DNA from: Linanthus parryae
Lineage: Eukaryota; Streptophyta; Magnoliopsida; Ericales; Polemoniaceae
DNA: 64,000 nt
Direction: 5' to 3'
Assembly: GCA_023055425.1 (NCBI GenBank)
Contig: JALGPY010000001.1
Location: 113,937,057 to 114,001,056, forward strand
The notes under the pieces were generated by a model. That model was not told where the DNA came from and made no database searches. It worked only from the letters and a program-made list of their open reading frames with translations. Made by a program: the position numbers and the translations under genes. Numbering within the stretch: the stretch's first letter is position 1; each line of letters begins with the position of its first letter. Positions 10,539 through 21,790 of the stretch are shown piece after piece.

Positions 10539-13500
10539 TCAGTTCAAACCTTTGAAACGCATAAAACTTACCTGATTCTTCCCCTTAACCAATGCTTCTT
10601 TATTTAGCATGCCCAATTCCAATCTTAAGGCTGAGAATCTTTCACCTGGTAATGGTTTAGTGATGATGTCTGCAAATTGCAAGTTAGTAGAAACCAATTC
10701 AAGAACAATACCTGTTTTAACATTATCTCTCATGAAGTGATGTCTAACATCAATGCGCTTTGTTCTGGAATGCTGAACTGGATTCTTTGTAATTGATATT
10801 GCACGTGTGCTGTCACACTTGATAGGTATATCTATGAAATAAAATCCAAGATCTCATATTTGTTGTGCTATCCATAACACCTGTGAGCAGCAAGCTCCAG
10901 CTGTTATGTATTCAGCTTCAGCTGTTGATAGTGGAACTGAGTTATGCTTCTTTGAATGCCAGCTGATTAAGGATGATCCAAGAAATTGACATCATCCTGA
11001 TGTGTTCTTTCTATCAACTTTATATCCTGCAAAGTCAGCATCTGAATAGCCACACAAAGAGAAGTTAGAATGTTTAGGATACAACAGCCCTAAATTTTTG
11101 GTACCATTGAGATATCTAAAAATTCTTTCAACTGCAGTCAAGTGTGATTCTTTAGGATCAGCTTGAAATCTAGAACACATGCACACACTGAACATGATAT
11201 CTGGTCTACTGGCTGTGAGTTAGAGTAATGATCCAATCATACCTCTATATTCTTTCACATTCACACTGTTACCAGATTCATCATTGTCTAAAGTCAGTGT
11301 AGAACTCATGGGGGTCTTAATTATTTGGACTGAGACATATTATACTTTCTTAGCAAGTCCTTTGTTTACTTGATTTGATGTAGGAATATGCCCTTCTTCA
11401 TATGTTGAATTTGAAGTCCAAGAAAGAAGTTCAATTCTCCCATCAAGCTCATTTCAAATTCTCTGCTCATAAGACTTGAGAATTCCTTGCAAAAAAGATC
11501 ATTAGTAGCTCCAAACAGAATAGCATCAACCTAAATTTGAAATACAAACATGTCTTTCTCATGAGTCTTTATGAAAAGGGTCTTGTCTACTAATCCCCTT
11601 TGAAATCATTTTCAAGTAGAAACTTTGACAATCTTTCATATCAAAGTCTTGGAGCTTGTTTTAAACCATAAAGAGCTTTGTCAAGTTTGTAAACATGATA
11701 TGGAATCTTGTCTTTTTCAAAACCTGGAGGTTGAGCAACATAAAACTTCTTGTAGATAGCAATTTAGAAATGCACACTTCACATCCATTTGAAATAGTTT
11801 CATATTTTTGTGAGATGCAAATGCAAGCAGAATTCTAATTGCTTCTAACCTAGAAACAGGAGCAAAAAGTTTCTTCATAGTCAGTACTTTTCTCTTGATT
11901 GTAGCCTTGAGCTACCGATCTAGCTTTGTTACTGATTACCTTTCCATCCTCATCTAACTTGTTTCTGAATACCCAGCTGGTGCCAATGACAGACTGATTT
12001 CTTGGTGGAGGAGCTAGATTCCAGAACTTGTTCCTTTCAAACTCATTGAGTTCACTTTGCATTGCTGTAATCCGGTCTGCTTCTTGTAATGCTTCCTTCA
12101 TAGTTTTATGTTCTACAAGAGAAATAAAAACATTAAAAGCACAAAGATTCTTCAATTGTGATCTGGTTTGTGTACCAGTGGTTGGATCAGAAATAATGTT
12201 ATCAGCAGGATGAGATGAGAGATATTTAAATCTCTTCCTTGGTGTCCATGGTTTAGTCTCTCCAGTTTGCTTCTCAAGTCTTTGAGAACTTGAAGTGGTA
12301 GCTTGTTATGCTGTCTTCTCTGGAGGTTCTGTTTCAAGGCTTTGAACCTTGGTTTCAAGGACTTGAAAATGCCTGTTTTGTTCCTGTGACATTTCCTTGG
12401 ATCCTTTTGAGGATTCTTCTTCAGTATCTGAATCATGCTCGTTCAGATTGAGATCTACAAAACCATTACTCAAAGAACCATCATAGCTTTCATAAAAAAT
12501 AACATGAATGCTTTCTTCAACAAGCTCGGTTCTCTTATTATAAACTCTATAGACTTTTCTTGACTGTGAATAACCAAGAAAAACACCTTCATCACTTCTT
12601 GCATCAAACTTACCAAGATTGTCCTTACCATTATTGTGGACAAAACAAGAACAACCAAATGGTTTGAAGTAAAAAATGTTTGGATTTCTTCCTTTGAACA
12701 ACTCATAGGAGGTCTTCCTCAGAATATGTCTGATCAAACACATGTTAAGCATATAGTTTGCTGTATTCACATATTATGCCCAATAATACTTTGGAAACTT
12801 GTTTTCCAGAAGCATTGTTCTTGACATGTCTTCAAGAGTCCCGTTTTTTCTTTCAACAACTCCATTCCGTTGAGGAGTTCTAGGAGCATAAAAGTTGGGA
12901 GAGATGCCATGCATAGAACAGAATACATTAAACTCAAGTTGATCAAACTCTCTACTATGATCACTCCTTACTGAAGCAATATGTAGGTTTTTCAATGTTT
13001 GAAGTTATCTAGAAAGCTTTGAAATTAAGTGAGAAATTCAGTGACAACTTCAAATTTTCTCTAAGAAACATAACCCAAGTATATCTAGAGAAATCATCTA
13101 CAATAACTAGAATGTACTTCTTACCCTTTGGAGTTGGAGTTCTCATAGGACCACAGAGATCCATATGCAATAGTTCAATAGGTCTAGTAGCACTTACAAA
13201 GTTCTTTGGCTTGAAAGAGCTTATAGTTTGCTTGCCTTGTGCACATGCCTTGCATACTTCTTCATTCTGAACTTGATAGAGGGTAGACCTCTTACTAAGT
13301 TCTTGGAAACAAACTTGTTCAAGGTATGCAAGCTAATGTGTCCCAACTTTCTGTGCCATAGCTTTGAATCTTCTTTCAAGGCCTTGAGACACTTCAAGTT
13401 TTCTCCTGAAATTTTGTTAGTTTGAAAATTATAAACATTGTTTGATCTAGAGGTTGTGAGGATGCAATTTCCATATTTCTCATTTTGCACCACACATTTC

Positions 13501-14363
13501 TCTTTATCAAAGATAACCTTGTTGCCATTGTCACAAAGCTGATGAGATACAACAAGCAAACCATCAACTAGGTATACATCAGAAATAAAGTTCTCAGAAT
13601 CTGTACCAACTTTACCAATACCAAGAATGTTGCATTTGCCTTGGTCACCAAGTGTAATTGATCCTTCTGATTGCTCTTTCAGTTTTGAGAATAGAGATCT
13701 TGACGTCGGGTTATTCAACCAAACGAGGGATCACAGCAGAATCAGCAATGAAAAAGGGTAAGAAAACTAGGGCACGAAGCTCTCTAGAATTTCAGAAGTA
13801 AATAAGATCAAAGCTGCCGAATTTTACCCACAAGCCGGGTATAAATAGCTTGAAAGTCAAAGTTTGACAAAAATGACAAAATTATAAAACTGTCAAAAAC
13901 AGGTAAAAATATATATATCCGTAGATGGAATACTTGACCAAAATCGGTCTTATTACGAAGTCTAGAAACGAAAAAAGGAAAACTGTCAAAAATGGCAAGA
14001 AACGTCTTCGAAGCTTCCGTTAACTGGTCAAACGGACTTTACTGGATCCGAAAAGTTGCATGATGGGGTGACTGGTCAAACGGACTTTTATGGATCCTCA
14101 AAGCCCCATCATTCGTGTACGTCTCGCCGAGAGCTTTCCGGAAACACGCTGTAATAGCCATTCTGATTCCTGTAGCTCAGGTTACGCCCAAAATAATGTG
14201 GCGTGATTAAAAATGACCATTTTGCCCCTCCCTTGTGCTTGTTCTCCACGTCATGATAGTGAAGTGCCAGATTAGTCGCGTCAGACAGCTCGGCCTCGTC
14301 TGGTTCATCTGCTTCCGCATCAGATCTCTTTCCACTCACGTGTTTTGAGCAACCACTGTCCAT
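10539..14363 (-). pseudogene. Sirevirus pol: protease, integrase, RT, RNase H (broken)
   Basis: Reading leftward, the protease begins at 14363 with DSGCSKHVSG and is split by the solo LTR at 13701-14322, resuming at 13695. The integrase zinc region (LWHRKLGH) lies near 13321, the integrase core with a SDHSREF motif near 12975 and GVVERKN near 12850. RT begins with WVFRNKL near 11950 and continues in several frames to about 11300. RNase H covers about 11200 to 10539, with a TKPLPGERF motif. Breaks include a stop beside 12996, frame changes near 12300, 12155 and 11850, and further stops in the RT and RNase H zones. This copy could not make enzymes. Confidence 0.85.
13701..14322. mobile_element. 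Solo LTR (622 bp) in the Sirevirus protease
   Basis: The block starts TGACGTCGGG, ends TTCCGCATCA and is flanked by the 5-bp direct repeat GATCT (13696-13700 and 14323-14327). On both sides the Sirevirus protease frame is continuous if the block and one repeat copy are ignored. Size, TG...CA ends and 5-bp duplication fit a solo LTR left by recombination between the two LTRs of another retrotransposon. A TATAAATAG box at about 13840 suggests a plus-strand promoter, so plus orientation is likely but not proved. It is unrelated to the other LTRs in the window. Confidence 0.85.
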
Positions 14364-14409
14364 AAATCATTTTTGCTCTTTGATATTGGTGACAACCTGC
14401 AAAAACCAT

Positions 14410-16028
14410 TCACTGCCTAACCCAGCTGTTAGACCTAGTGCTAAATTTAGATTCATATTCAGAGTCAACCATGTTAGGTGGTTTAACCCCTTTAGGAACC
14501 CAAATCTGTCTAACTTGTCCTTTGAGTTGGAAGGGAAAAATGTTCCTTATTATGTGAGGGTCTCTTCTTCTAAAAGGACAAGTCATCTTAACATGACCAA
14601 TCTTACTGCAGTAATGGCACTTAGGAGATGTTTTGCTTCCAGCTTTCACAAATATGGTATTGTTCTTCTTTAGAAAATTTGAATTCTATCCAATACCAGT
14701 TTTGTGAACAAACTTTAAGCTACCTCCAAGAATCAAGTTCAAGTTGTGTTCTGAGCCTACAAGTTTTGTTTTGACCAATTCAGATTCTTGAAGTGTCTTA
14801 GTTAGAGCAGTCTTTTGTTTATCCAATTCATCAACTTGATGTCTTAGATTAACAATGTTGTCACTCAAGAGAGAGTTCTCAGTGACTACTTCCTTGACTT
14901 GTGTTTTCAAGGCTTTGAAACTAGTTTTCAAGGCCTTGAAATCACTGCCAGTTTTCTTCTGAGAGATTTCAAGATTCTGATTTAGGCAAACAAGATGTAA
15001 GTTCTCTTTTGCTTGATCATGAACCTTTTCTTTCAAAACTCTAATCTCTTTCAGATAGTCCTCTTTATTTAAAAGCATTATTCTAAGATAATCAGAGAGG
15101 GGTTCTGTTGGTTTTGAAATCAAACAGTTTACCATTACCTCAATGTTCTTTTAAGAATTTTCATCATGCTTGGCCATAAAGCATATGTTGGCATGTTCTT
15201 CTTCAGATTCAGAGTCACTCCAGGTTTCTGAATCTGTTCGTGAAGCTATCATAGCTTTCTTTCTTCTATCATGATCTTTCTTCTGAAAGTTCTTGCTCTT
15301 CTTGTGTGGACAGTCTCTGATCAAGTTTCCTGCATCACCACACTCAAAGAACTTCATGACTTTAGGCTTATTACCATGTGATAAAGATTTACCTTTGTAG
15401 TCTTTGCTACTGGAGAATCTATGTCTGTCTCTGCTGAAGTCATTGTTTTCAAAGTTTTTCTTCATTTAAGAATTCTAGTCAAGGCTTTGGAAATCAAAGA
15501 AATTGGTTCTTCATCATCATCTTCAGTTTCAAGGCTTTGAAATGACTCATTCTCCTTTGCCATGAGAGCCATGTTCTTGGCACCTTCTGGTAGTTTTCCA
15601 TCAATTTCATTCATGGATATTTCATGTGTAAGGATCTTTTCTTGTAGGTCATAAAGTTAGAGTGATGAGAGATCTTGAGCTTCCTCAATAGCAGTAGTTT
15701 TTGGTTCCCATTTTGCCTTTGAAAGACTTCTCAGAATCTTTCTAACCTTTTCTTCATTGGAAATGTAATTTCCCAATGAATCAAGGTTGTTGACAATGTC
15801 AGTGAATTTTTTGAACATGTCTCTGATTGACTCATCTCCATTGATCTTGAACATCTCATATTGCCTGAGATATATGTTGATCTTGGTTTGCTTGACCTGG
15901 CTGGTTCCTTCAAAAGTCATCACAAGCTTATCCCATATCTCCTTGGCAGCTTGCAACATAAGATCCTGTTAAACTCATCTGCACTCAAAGCACAATATAA
16001 GAGATTCATAGCTTTATAATTTTTGGAA
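14410..16028 (-). pseudogene. Sirevirus gag, 5'-truncated and broken
   Basis: Gag binds and packages the element RNA. The retained part runs from a UBN2-like region (MNLLYCALSADEF near 16000, then AKEIWDKL near 15950) through a knuckle near 15330, a coiled-coil segment at 14686-15135 with an in-frame pair of FKALKT heptads, and a second knuckle at 14590-14625 (CHYCSKIGHVKMTC, intact). The first knuckle has lost two metal ligands: Phe replaces the first Cys and Asn replaces His in FFECGDAGN. Stops separate the segments at about 15658, 15470, 15150 and 14680. The start of gag is lost at the junction with the inverted-end element. Confidence 0.82.
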
Positions 16029-16974
16029 GGCTTAATTACTTAACGCATACCTCCAGTATACCGAAACTAACACTTTGCAAGCCCCAATTTTGCAATAGGC
16101 TTATTGCAACCCCCATTTGCAATAAATCTTAATTGTTGAAACTGCTAAAAAAATTCTGTCCAATATTTAACGGAGTACTTCATTAGTTGACAACTAAGTC
16201 CATTTTTTGAGGGTAAAACAGTCCACCCAATGAATATCTGAACAACACCCCAACACCCACATAGCCGCCTAACTAGCCGAGATTCCGACAAAATACGCCG
16301 CCACGTCCATTTGTTTCAATGAGCACCACCTCCACCCACAACCACAGCGTCAATCGAACCCCTGCCCACAACCCATCATAACCAATCAACACCCACAACC
16401 ACCAATCAACAACGCCTCCACCACCGAACCTCCATAGCTTCAGTCATTGGTATCTAAAGCATTCTCTCTCGCATCGAGTACGGACAAACCACCAAGAGAA
16501 CCCCAGAAACTGGAGCCTCGAAGACAACCCTTGAATCACAATCGGTCATAATCCAGACCAACCTACCCTCCTCCACCTTCGTCCTTTCTCTCTGTCTCTC
16601 CGCTCTCTTGTCCGTCCTTACAAAGCACTCTAACCAGATCGACCCCCTCCTAAGCCCACTGATTAAGCATAATCAGAACAGAGGACTCCGATATGAACAC
16701 CAGCCAATCTGTAAATCAACCCACCAAATCAAATTGAAATTCTGGACTTTGTTCTACAGTGACCTCTTAAAAGATTCAAGATTCTCCATAGTGATTTCAG
16801 GAGCGTTTTTTCTAGATCGAACTTCTTCGCCATTGTTGTCGTCACCATCACCGTGAAGAGTCAGTTTCCAGATCAAATTGCCGGCGTTGGAGATATCGAT
16901 CTCAGAGAATGAGGCAGAGACTAGAGAGACTGGACAAATGTGGTTCCACTAATGAGGCAGAGACGGGATTGAGA

Positions 16975-17072
<98 letters not shown>

Positions 17073-17352
17073 GATAGGGATGAGCACAGACGGAAGAGAA
17101 ATAAACGTGTTCTTCATCTTATCTTCTTCAACATCCTTATCTTCATAATTTTTTTTCTTTTTCATTATTCTCTATTATCTTTTTGTGTATTACCACATTT
17201 ACCCTCAACTCATGGATGTTGTTGGGATGTATTTTTTTACCAGTTTTAACAAGATTTATTGCAAATGGAGGTTGCAATAAGCCTATTCTAGAAATGGGGG
17301 TTGCAAAGTGTTAGTTTCGATTTACTGGAGGTATGCATCAAGTAATTAATCC
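16029..17352. mobile_element. Non-autonomous DNA transposon with ~110-bp inverted ends (copy 1)
   Basis: The left end (from GGCTTAATTACTT) and the reverse complement of the right end (GGATTAATTACTT) match over roughly 110 bases, including the shared words CGAAACTAACACTTTGCAA and AGGCTTATTGCAACC. Long inverted ends of this kind suggest a Mutator-like element. Flanking 9-mers do not match well, so no target duplication can be claimed. The interior has no transposase; it is C- and A-rich (about 16210-16600, CACCACC-type words), followed by an (AT)n(AG)n microsatellite. A second copy begins at 21791. The interior could be captured host sequence, which I cannot verify. Confidence 0.75.
16977..17069. 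repeat. Compound microsatellite (AT)n-(AG)n
   Basis: About 58 bp of pure AT repeat (16977-17034) passes directly into about 35 bp of AG repeat (17035-17069). It lies inside the inverted-end element. Open frames across it on both strands are artefacts of the repeat. Confidence 0.97.
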
Positions 17353-17619
17353 TTTTAATTATAATCGAGAATTTTAATTATCCTTGTTTGTATTTAATAT
17401 TTGTAATTTAGATTTATTTGTAATATTCCAGAACATTTTTTTTCTGTAAATGTAAACAAGACTTACTATTCTGTACATCATTTAATTATTGGCCTTAAAA
17501 AAATACCAATAAATTCATTATTAGTTTGATCGAGTGGTATAATAAAGAAACACTACACTTTTTCCTATATTAGCATTTTGTATTTCATTTGATTTACCTG
17601 TTCTACTTTTTGTCAATTC

Positions 17620-19940
17620 CAACATTAGCAAAACTAGAAGAGGGACTGCGATGGAAGATTGGAGACGGTCAGAGCATTTGGTTGAAATAAAAAGGGATAC
17701 CATCTTCAGTGAATGGTAAGCTGATTATAGTTCTCCCCGACAACCATGATCTTAAAGTGTCGGACTTCATTAATGCTCAAACACGGTCATGGGACACAGA
17801 GAGGATGAGACAGTGGCTATGGGATGTTGATATTGCAGCAATTGAAGAAATAAGTATCCCTAGTACCCCTAAGACGGACAAAATGTTCTGGAACTCTTGT
17901 ATTGATGGGAGATACACGGTCAATTCGGGGTACGAAGTGGCGATGCGGATGAGCAAAAACAATACTGACTCAAGCAGTGCGTCGATGGGTTCCAGTATGT
18001 TTAGCAAAATATAGGAAATCAAAGTTCCAAGGAAAGTGAGCCATATGATTTGGAGGGCTGCCCGGAATGCACTTCCGACACGCAATTCGCTTCGTCGCCG
18101 GGGAATAAAAGTCGATGGCAAATGTAAGTCCTGCAATTTTTACAATGAGAATTTGATGCACATTTTCCTCCGGTGCCCAACGGCGAAAAAGTTGTGGCTA
18201 TCATTATTTGACGCTTCTTTTCTCAATGTTAAATCACTCAATTTTGCGGACTGGTTTGAAAGTTTGTTGAATACTCGGACTGATATGGAGTTGAGAATAA
18301 TATTCACAGCAATCGCTGTGGCTGGAAAGGAATAACAAAGTATTCACGGGGACAAGTAAGACTCTCGTAGCAGAGGATATATTGGCGAGAGTGGTAGAAT
18401 TCAACTCAGTAGAAGGAAGGATGGGTTTCACATGGCTCCAGCTGGGCGAAACCACCACTGGGCGCCTTCAAAATCAACGTTGATGGCGGCTGGGACAACA
18501 ACACTGGGTCGGGTGTGGCGGGAGCTGTCATTCGAGATGAGAAAGGTCAATTTGTGGCAGCGATTTCAACTGCTACCAGACGCTGCCTATCAGCAAACGA
18601 GGCGGAAGCCAGAGCCTTCCTTGTGGGTATTCAACTGGGAATGAATAGGGCCTCTCAAATGTGATTATTGAAGAGGATTCCAAACTCATGGTGCATGAGC
18701 TTATTAGAAGGAAGAACAATCAGAGTCGGGCCCGGCTCAACAGCTAGGCAGTTAAAGTGTTTGCTTAGGGCCCCAAGATCTGAGAGGGCACCAGAATTTG
18801 GAAATAAAGGTTTTTTTTTTAAATATATTTTGCACTTTAATATATTTAATGGCTGTAAATATGTTATCGTTGATATTAATAGGGAGGAAAAACCCAGTTT
18901 ACATTCATTTTGCCCGTAATTTTGCAATCCAGAGAATGCTGAATTATTGATCGTTATCTTCCTCCAAAATTTTCTCCTAAAATCTCTCCGCCACTTATCC
19001 TCTATCTATGAAATTTCTGCCCTTCATAACTTCAGGTGCAATGGCATAGTAAATAAATCTGTGAGATCTCACAAAGTCGAATTGTTCCATCAATGGTCAA
19101 GGCAAAATTGTTAACAGCTAGCGCTCTCCATTCTATCAAAGTTTGTTGATTCCCTAAATTCATCGAGATTTCTATTCCGCTATATAACTTGAGGATTGTA
19201 TTCTGCGTCAGGATGAGTTATCCTCTACTCCGCGATTTTTATTGAAATGCCCAATTACGAGGGAAGCAGTATTACTTCACTGGATGTAAGAACTTTTTTT
19301 TTCTTTTTGAAATATACGGAATTGCTTTATTTCATTTTGGTGAATAGTGTGATCTATCGATTCGATTTTTCGTTTTCCAATTTTCGTGGTGAAATTCAAT
19401 TCTGCAAATTGATTTTAACATTCCTTTCACCGGGTCCATTTTGATCTCTCACTCCGAAAGAGATGACGAGAATGTATTGTAGATGGTGAGTACATGATCT
19501 GATAAGAATTATTTTGTTGCAATTATACTACAAGATATTGTCATTTTCATGGGTTAGACTAAATTTTTTACAACAGTTACAAGAAATGCTTTTGAAGAAT
19601 TTGCGAAGATTATAAGCGGGCTTCTCATATTTTATGTTCGCTTAGGGCACCCAAAAGCCTAGAGCCGGCCCTGATCAGAGTCCTCAAGACCTAACTGAAG
19701 TAAAAGAGATAGTTGATGAAATATTGGTTCATTCAACCACATTTGATAGCTGCAAATTCAACTTCGTCAAGTAAGGAGGAAACGAAATTGCACACCAGTT
19801 AGCGGGTTTCAGAAAAAGCTGTTCGGAGGATTTAACATGGAGTGAAGAACCCCTAGATTGGCTTAAAGTATTACTGCAAAATGATGTAATGGACTGTTTT
19901 CCCCGATTTTTTATACAATGTAAGTTACTAAAAAAATATA
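17620..19940 (+). pseudogene. LINE non-LTR retrotransposon 3' remnant (zf-RVT and RNase H)
   Basis: The fragment starts with a GLRWKIGDG motif typical of the end of plant LINE RT proteins, continues through the zf-RVT zinc-binding domain (VSHMIWRAARN near 18035, CKSC and a nearby His/Cys set near 18124-18175), and then a plant RNase H domain (FKINVDGG near 18466, VAGAVIRDEKGQF near 18520). Stops at about 17690, 18013 and 18332 and frameshifts near 18340 and 18661 disable it. The RNase H is split at 18727-19673 by a hAT element and resumes at 19682, ending with a degraded EIAHQLAGF motif near 19785. The RT and endonuclease parts are missing, as expected for a 5'-truncated copy. An A-rich stretch near 19930 may mark its 3' end. 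The stretch 17353-17620 is AT-rich and unassigned. Confidence 0.85.
18727..19673. mobile_element. Non-autonomous hAT element (947 bp)
   Basis: The ends are CGGGCCCGGCTC and GAGCCGGCCCTG, imperfect inverted repeats of 12 bp, flanked by the 8-bp direct repeat ATCAGAGT (18719-18726 and 19674-19681). An 8-bp duplication and CAGGGCCGGCTC-type ends are diagnostic of the hAT superfamily. The interior is AT-rich and shows no transposase domain, so it would depend on a relative. It sits in the LINE RNase H, whose coding style continues across the insertion. Confidence 0.88.
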
Positions 19941-21790
19941 TTTTAGACTGTATCATTAATTCTGAAATAAATTTGAAAACGTTATTATTATTAGTTCAAA
20001 TGATGCCATGTCATTTGAACATCTATACCTATATTGTTGACTAGATTGACAAAACAAAAGAGAGATATTTGAGTCGTGCACCAAAGTTAGCAAAGAGGAT
20101 GAAGATTGAGAATGACAAAACGGATATGTGAACTATGAAACTTTTGACACCTTACTATCATGCAAACTAGGCGCTACCCCGCACTAAAGCGCGGGTTTAT
20201 GCATAAAAAAGTATTTTACATAATAAAGTATTATAAGATTCTAATATAATAACACCAAATAAAATTATAAGCTTAAATTATCAATTTTTTAACCTAATTC
20301 CAAAACACTAACTCTAAAATGTTACAATATGGACAGCGAATCAAAGGAAAAATCTCAACAATTTATTTTCGATCACTTGAGGTGTTTATATTCAGAGATT
20401 GTTTTTAATGCACCCAATTTTTTTATTGTGCTTGCATTTCATATTTTTATAAACACTAAAACTGTATAAGAGTCAATCAATTGCAGAAGTTACATTGTCA
20501 TGTTATTATTATAATTTGCTGGGAACCCTAATATGCTCATGAATTTTAATAATGAATACAAAATGGCGAGAATTAACAACAAGGATGTTGTTAATTTAAT
20601 GTATTTTAGAAAAAAAGAATTATGTGAGCTAAATTCGAGGTTTATATTACAACTGTGCAAATGGGATAATGTAATTCTCCGGAGATCCCAATGAGCATTG
20701 ATATTGAATATGGTAGAAAACAACACTAAGATCACAGTTTCACCTAAGTAGTCGTAGCTTCAATTGTATGTATCCATATTTATTTACAGTTTGAGTTCAT
20801 CATGCTAATTTAACTTTAAAATTTATTACATTGTTCGGAAATTTATAAATTATTTTTTATTTTGTTTTTAGATTATGGATGAACGACGTGAAATATCAAA
20901 TATTGTGTATTATTATAATTATACGAAAAGTAACTTTGAGAACCAACCTTACATCAAGAGTGATAGTAAAACAGTTGGAATTTCATTTTTGAGCATTTCT
21001 ACTTACTCACATATTTATATTTTCTTTAACTTAAATTTATAAGAGAACCAATATGATACAACACGTATTTGTTAGAGAGAAAATATAAAACGTACATTTA
21101 AGAATATCAATACATACAAGAATTATTAATGAAAATATTCATTAAAATCATGCATTTATATTTGAGTAGAGTTGTAACTATATTTGATAAGAATTTTACA
21201 GTATATTAACTTGACACGGTTAATATCATATCAAATCTTTAATAAAAAACTAATGAGAATTTAAGTATAATTTCGAATAAAAAGTTTTATGATATCTTAT
21301 TATATTGACTTTCAATCGTATGTATGCATATTTATTTAGTGTTTGAGTTTACCATACTAATTTAACCAATGAATTCATTTCAATAGCCATCAATTTATAA
21401 TTAATTTTTATTTTATTTTTAAATTATAGATTAAAGGTTTCCGCTATTATCAAATTGTACCAATGTAATAGTATGTAGTATTATAATTATACCAAAACAC
21501 ATTTTGATAACCAGCCTTACCATGAAAGGTGATAGTAAAATAGTTAAAATTCTAATTTTGAGCATTTTTATTTAATCGCATTGTATCAACTAATTGAAAT
21601 TAGTTTCCTAAATTCAAAATTAACGTGTTTATATTGAAATGCATCAATCATGCATCTGACAGTTTCAAGAATATAATCACGAATTGTGAACCCAGTATTG
21701 TATATATATCTAGCAATTTTATTCCATACAAAGCAAGCCGATAGAAAAATAATGTATTTTAATTATTTTTCTCATCCCCTATTTATATTA
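19941..21790 (-). other. AT-rich noncoding DNA with a possible Helitron 3' end at 20167
   Basis: No protein domain is recognisable. At 20167 the minus strand ends in a hairpin-like CCCGCGCTTTAGTGCGGG followed by 10 bases and CTAG, with T as the next base, which is the form of a Helitron 3' terminus. The matching 5' end (TC... on the minus strand, to the right) is not certain; a TCTATATAT at 23338 is one weak candidate. Internally two diverged direct repeats of about 250 bp are present. Confidence 0.4.
20761..21570. repeat. Pair of diverged direct repeats (about 250 bp each)
   Basis: The block at about 20761-21008 reappears at about 21313-21570, offset near 552 bp. Shared landmarks are TATGTAT-CATATTTATTTA, a TATTATAATTATAC word and GGTGATAGTAAAA/GAGTGATAGTAAAA followed by TTTTGAGCATTT. 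Divergence is considerable, perhaps a quarter of positions, so the duplication is old. Confidence 0.7.

Larger units (their letters stand above)
7962..15544. repeat. Dispersed paired palindrome TTTCAAGGCCTTGAAA (about 20 copies)
   Basis: The consensus is a perfect 16-bp palindrome. Copies (some with one to three mismatches) start near 7962, 7982, 8031, 8051, 9005, 9025, 9407, 9427, 10441, 10461, 10503, 10521, 10542, 12331, 12352, 13374, 14904, 14925, 15478 and 15526. Most come in pairs or triplets whose starts are 18-21 bp apart. They occur in the LTR, the 3' noncoding part and inside gag and pol, but not outside this element. In gag the 21-bp spacing gives two in-frame heptads (FKALKTS, FKALKTQ). 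I know of no standard feature that explains the spread. Confidence 0.8.
7847..16028 (-). mobile_element. Sirevirus-type (SIRE/Maximus) copia element, decayed, 5' end lost
   Basis: On the minus strand I see gag with a coiled coil and two zinc-knuckle zones, protease, integrase, reverse transcriptase, RNase H, an extra 3' reading frame, several polypurine motifs and a 3' LTR. A gag with a second knuckle, a WVPKG motif after it, an extra 3' frame and multiplied polypurine motifs are hallmarks of the Sirevirus lineage. Gag stops abruptly at 16028 where the inverted-end DNA element begins, and beyond that element the gag sequence does not resume, so the 5' LTR and gag start are missing. Frameshifts and stops occur throughout, and a solo LTR interrupts the protease. 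Confidence 0.88.

Noticed and set aside
7962..15544. CRISPR-like array
   Set aside because: The repeat is a short palindrome with irregular long gaps, in a plant retrotransposon, without uniform spacers.
16902..17165. Frames made of Tyr-Ile and Arg-Glu or Leu-Ser repeats on both strands
   Set aside because: These are translations of the (AT)n(AG)n microsatellite.
16020..17361. 9-bp target duplication around the first inverted-end element
   Set aside because: The flanking 9-mers agree at only about six of nine positions, which is not enough in AT-rich DNA.
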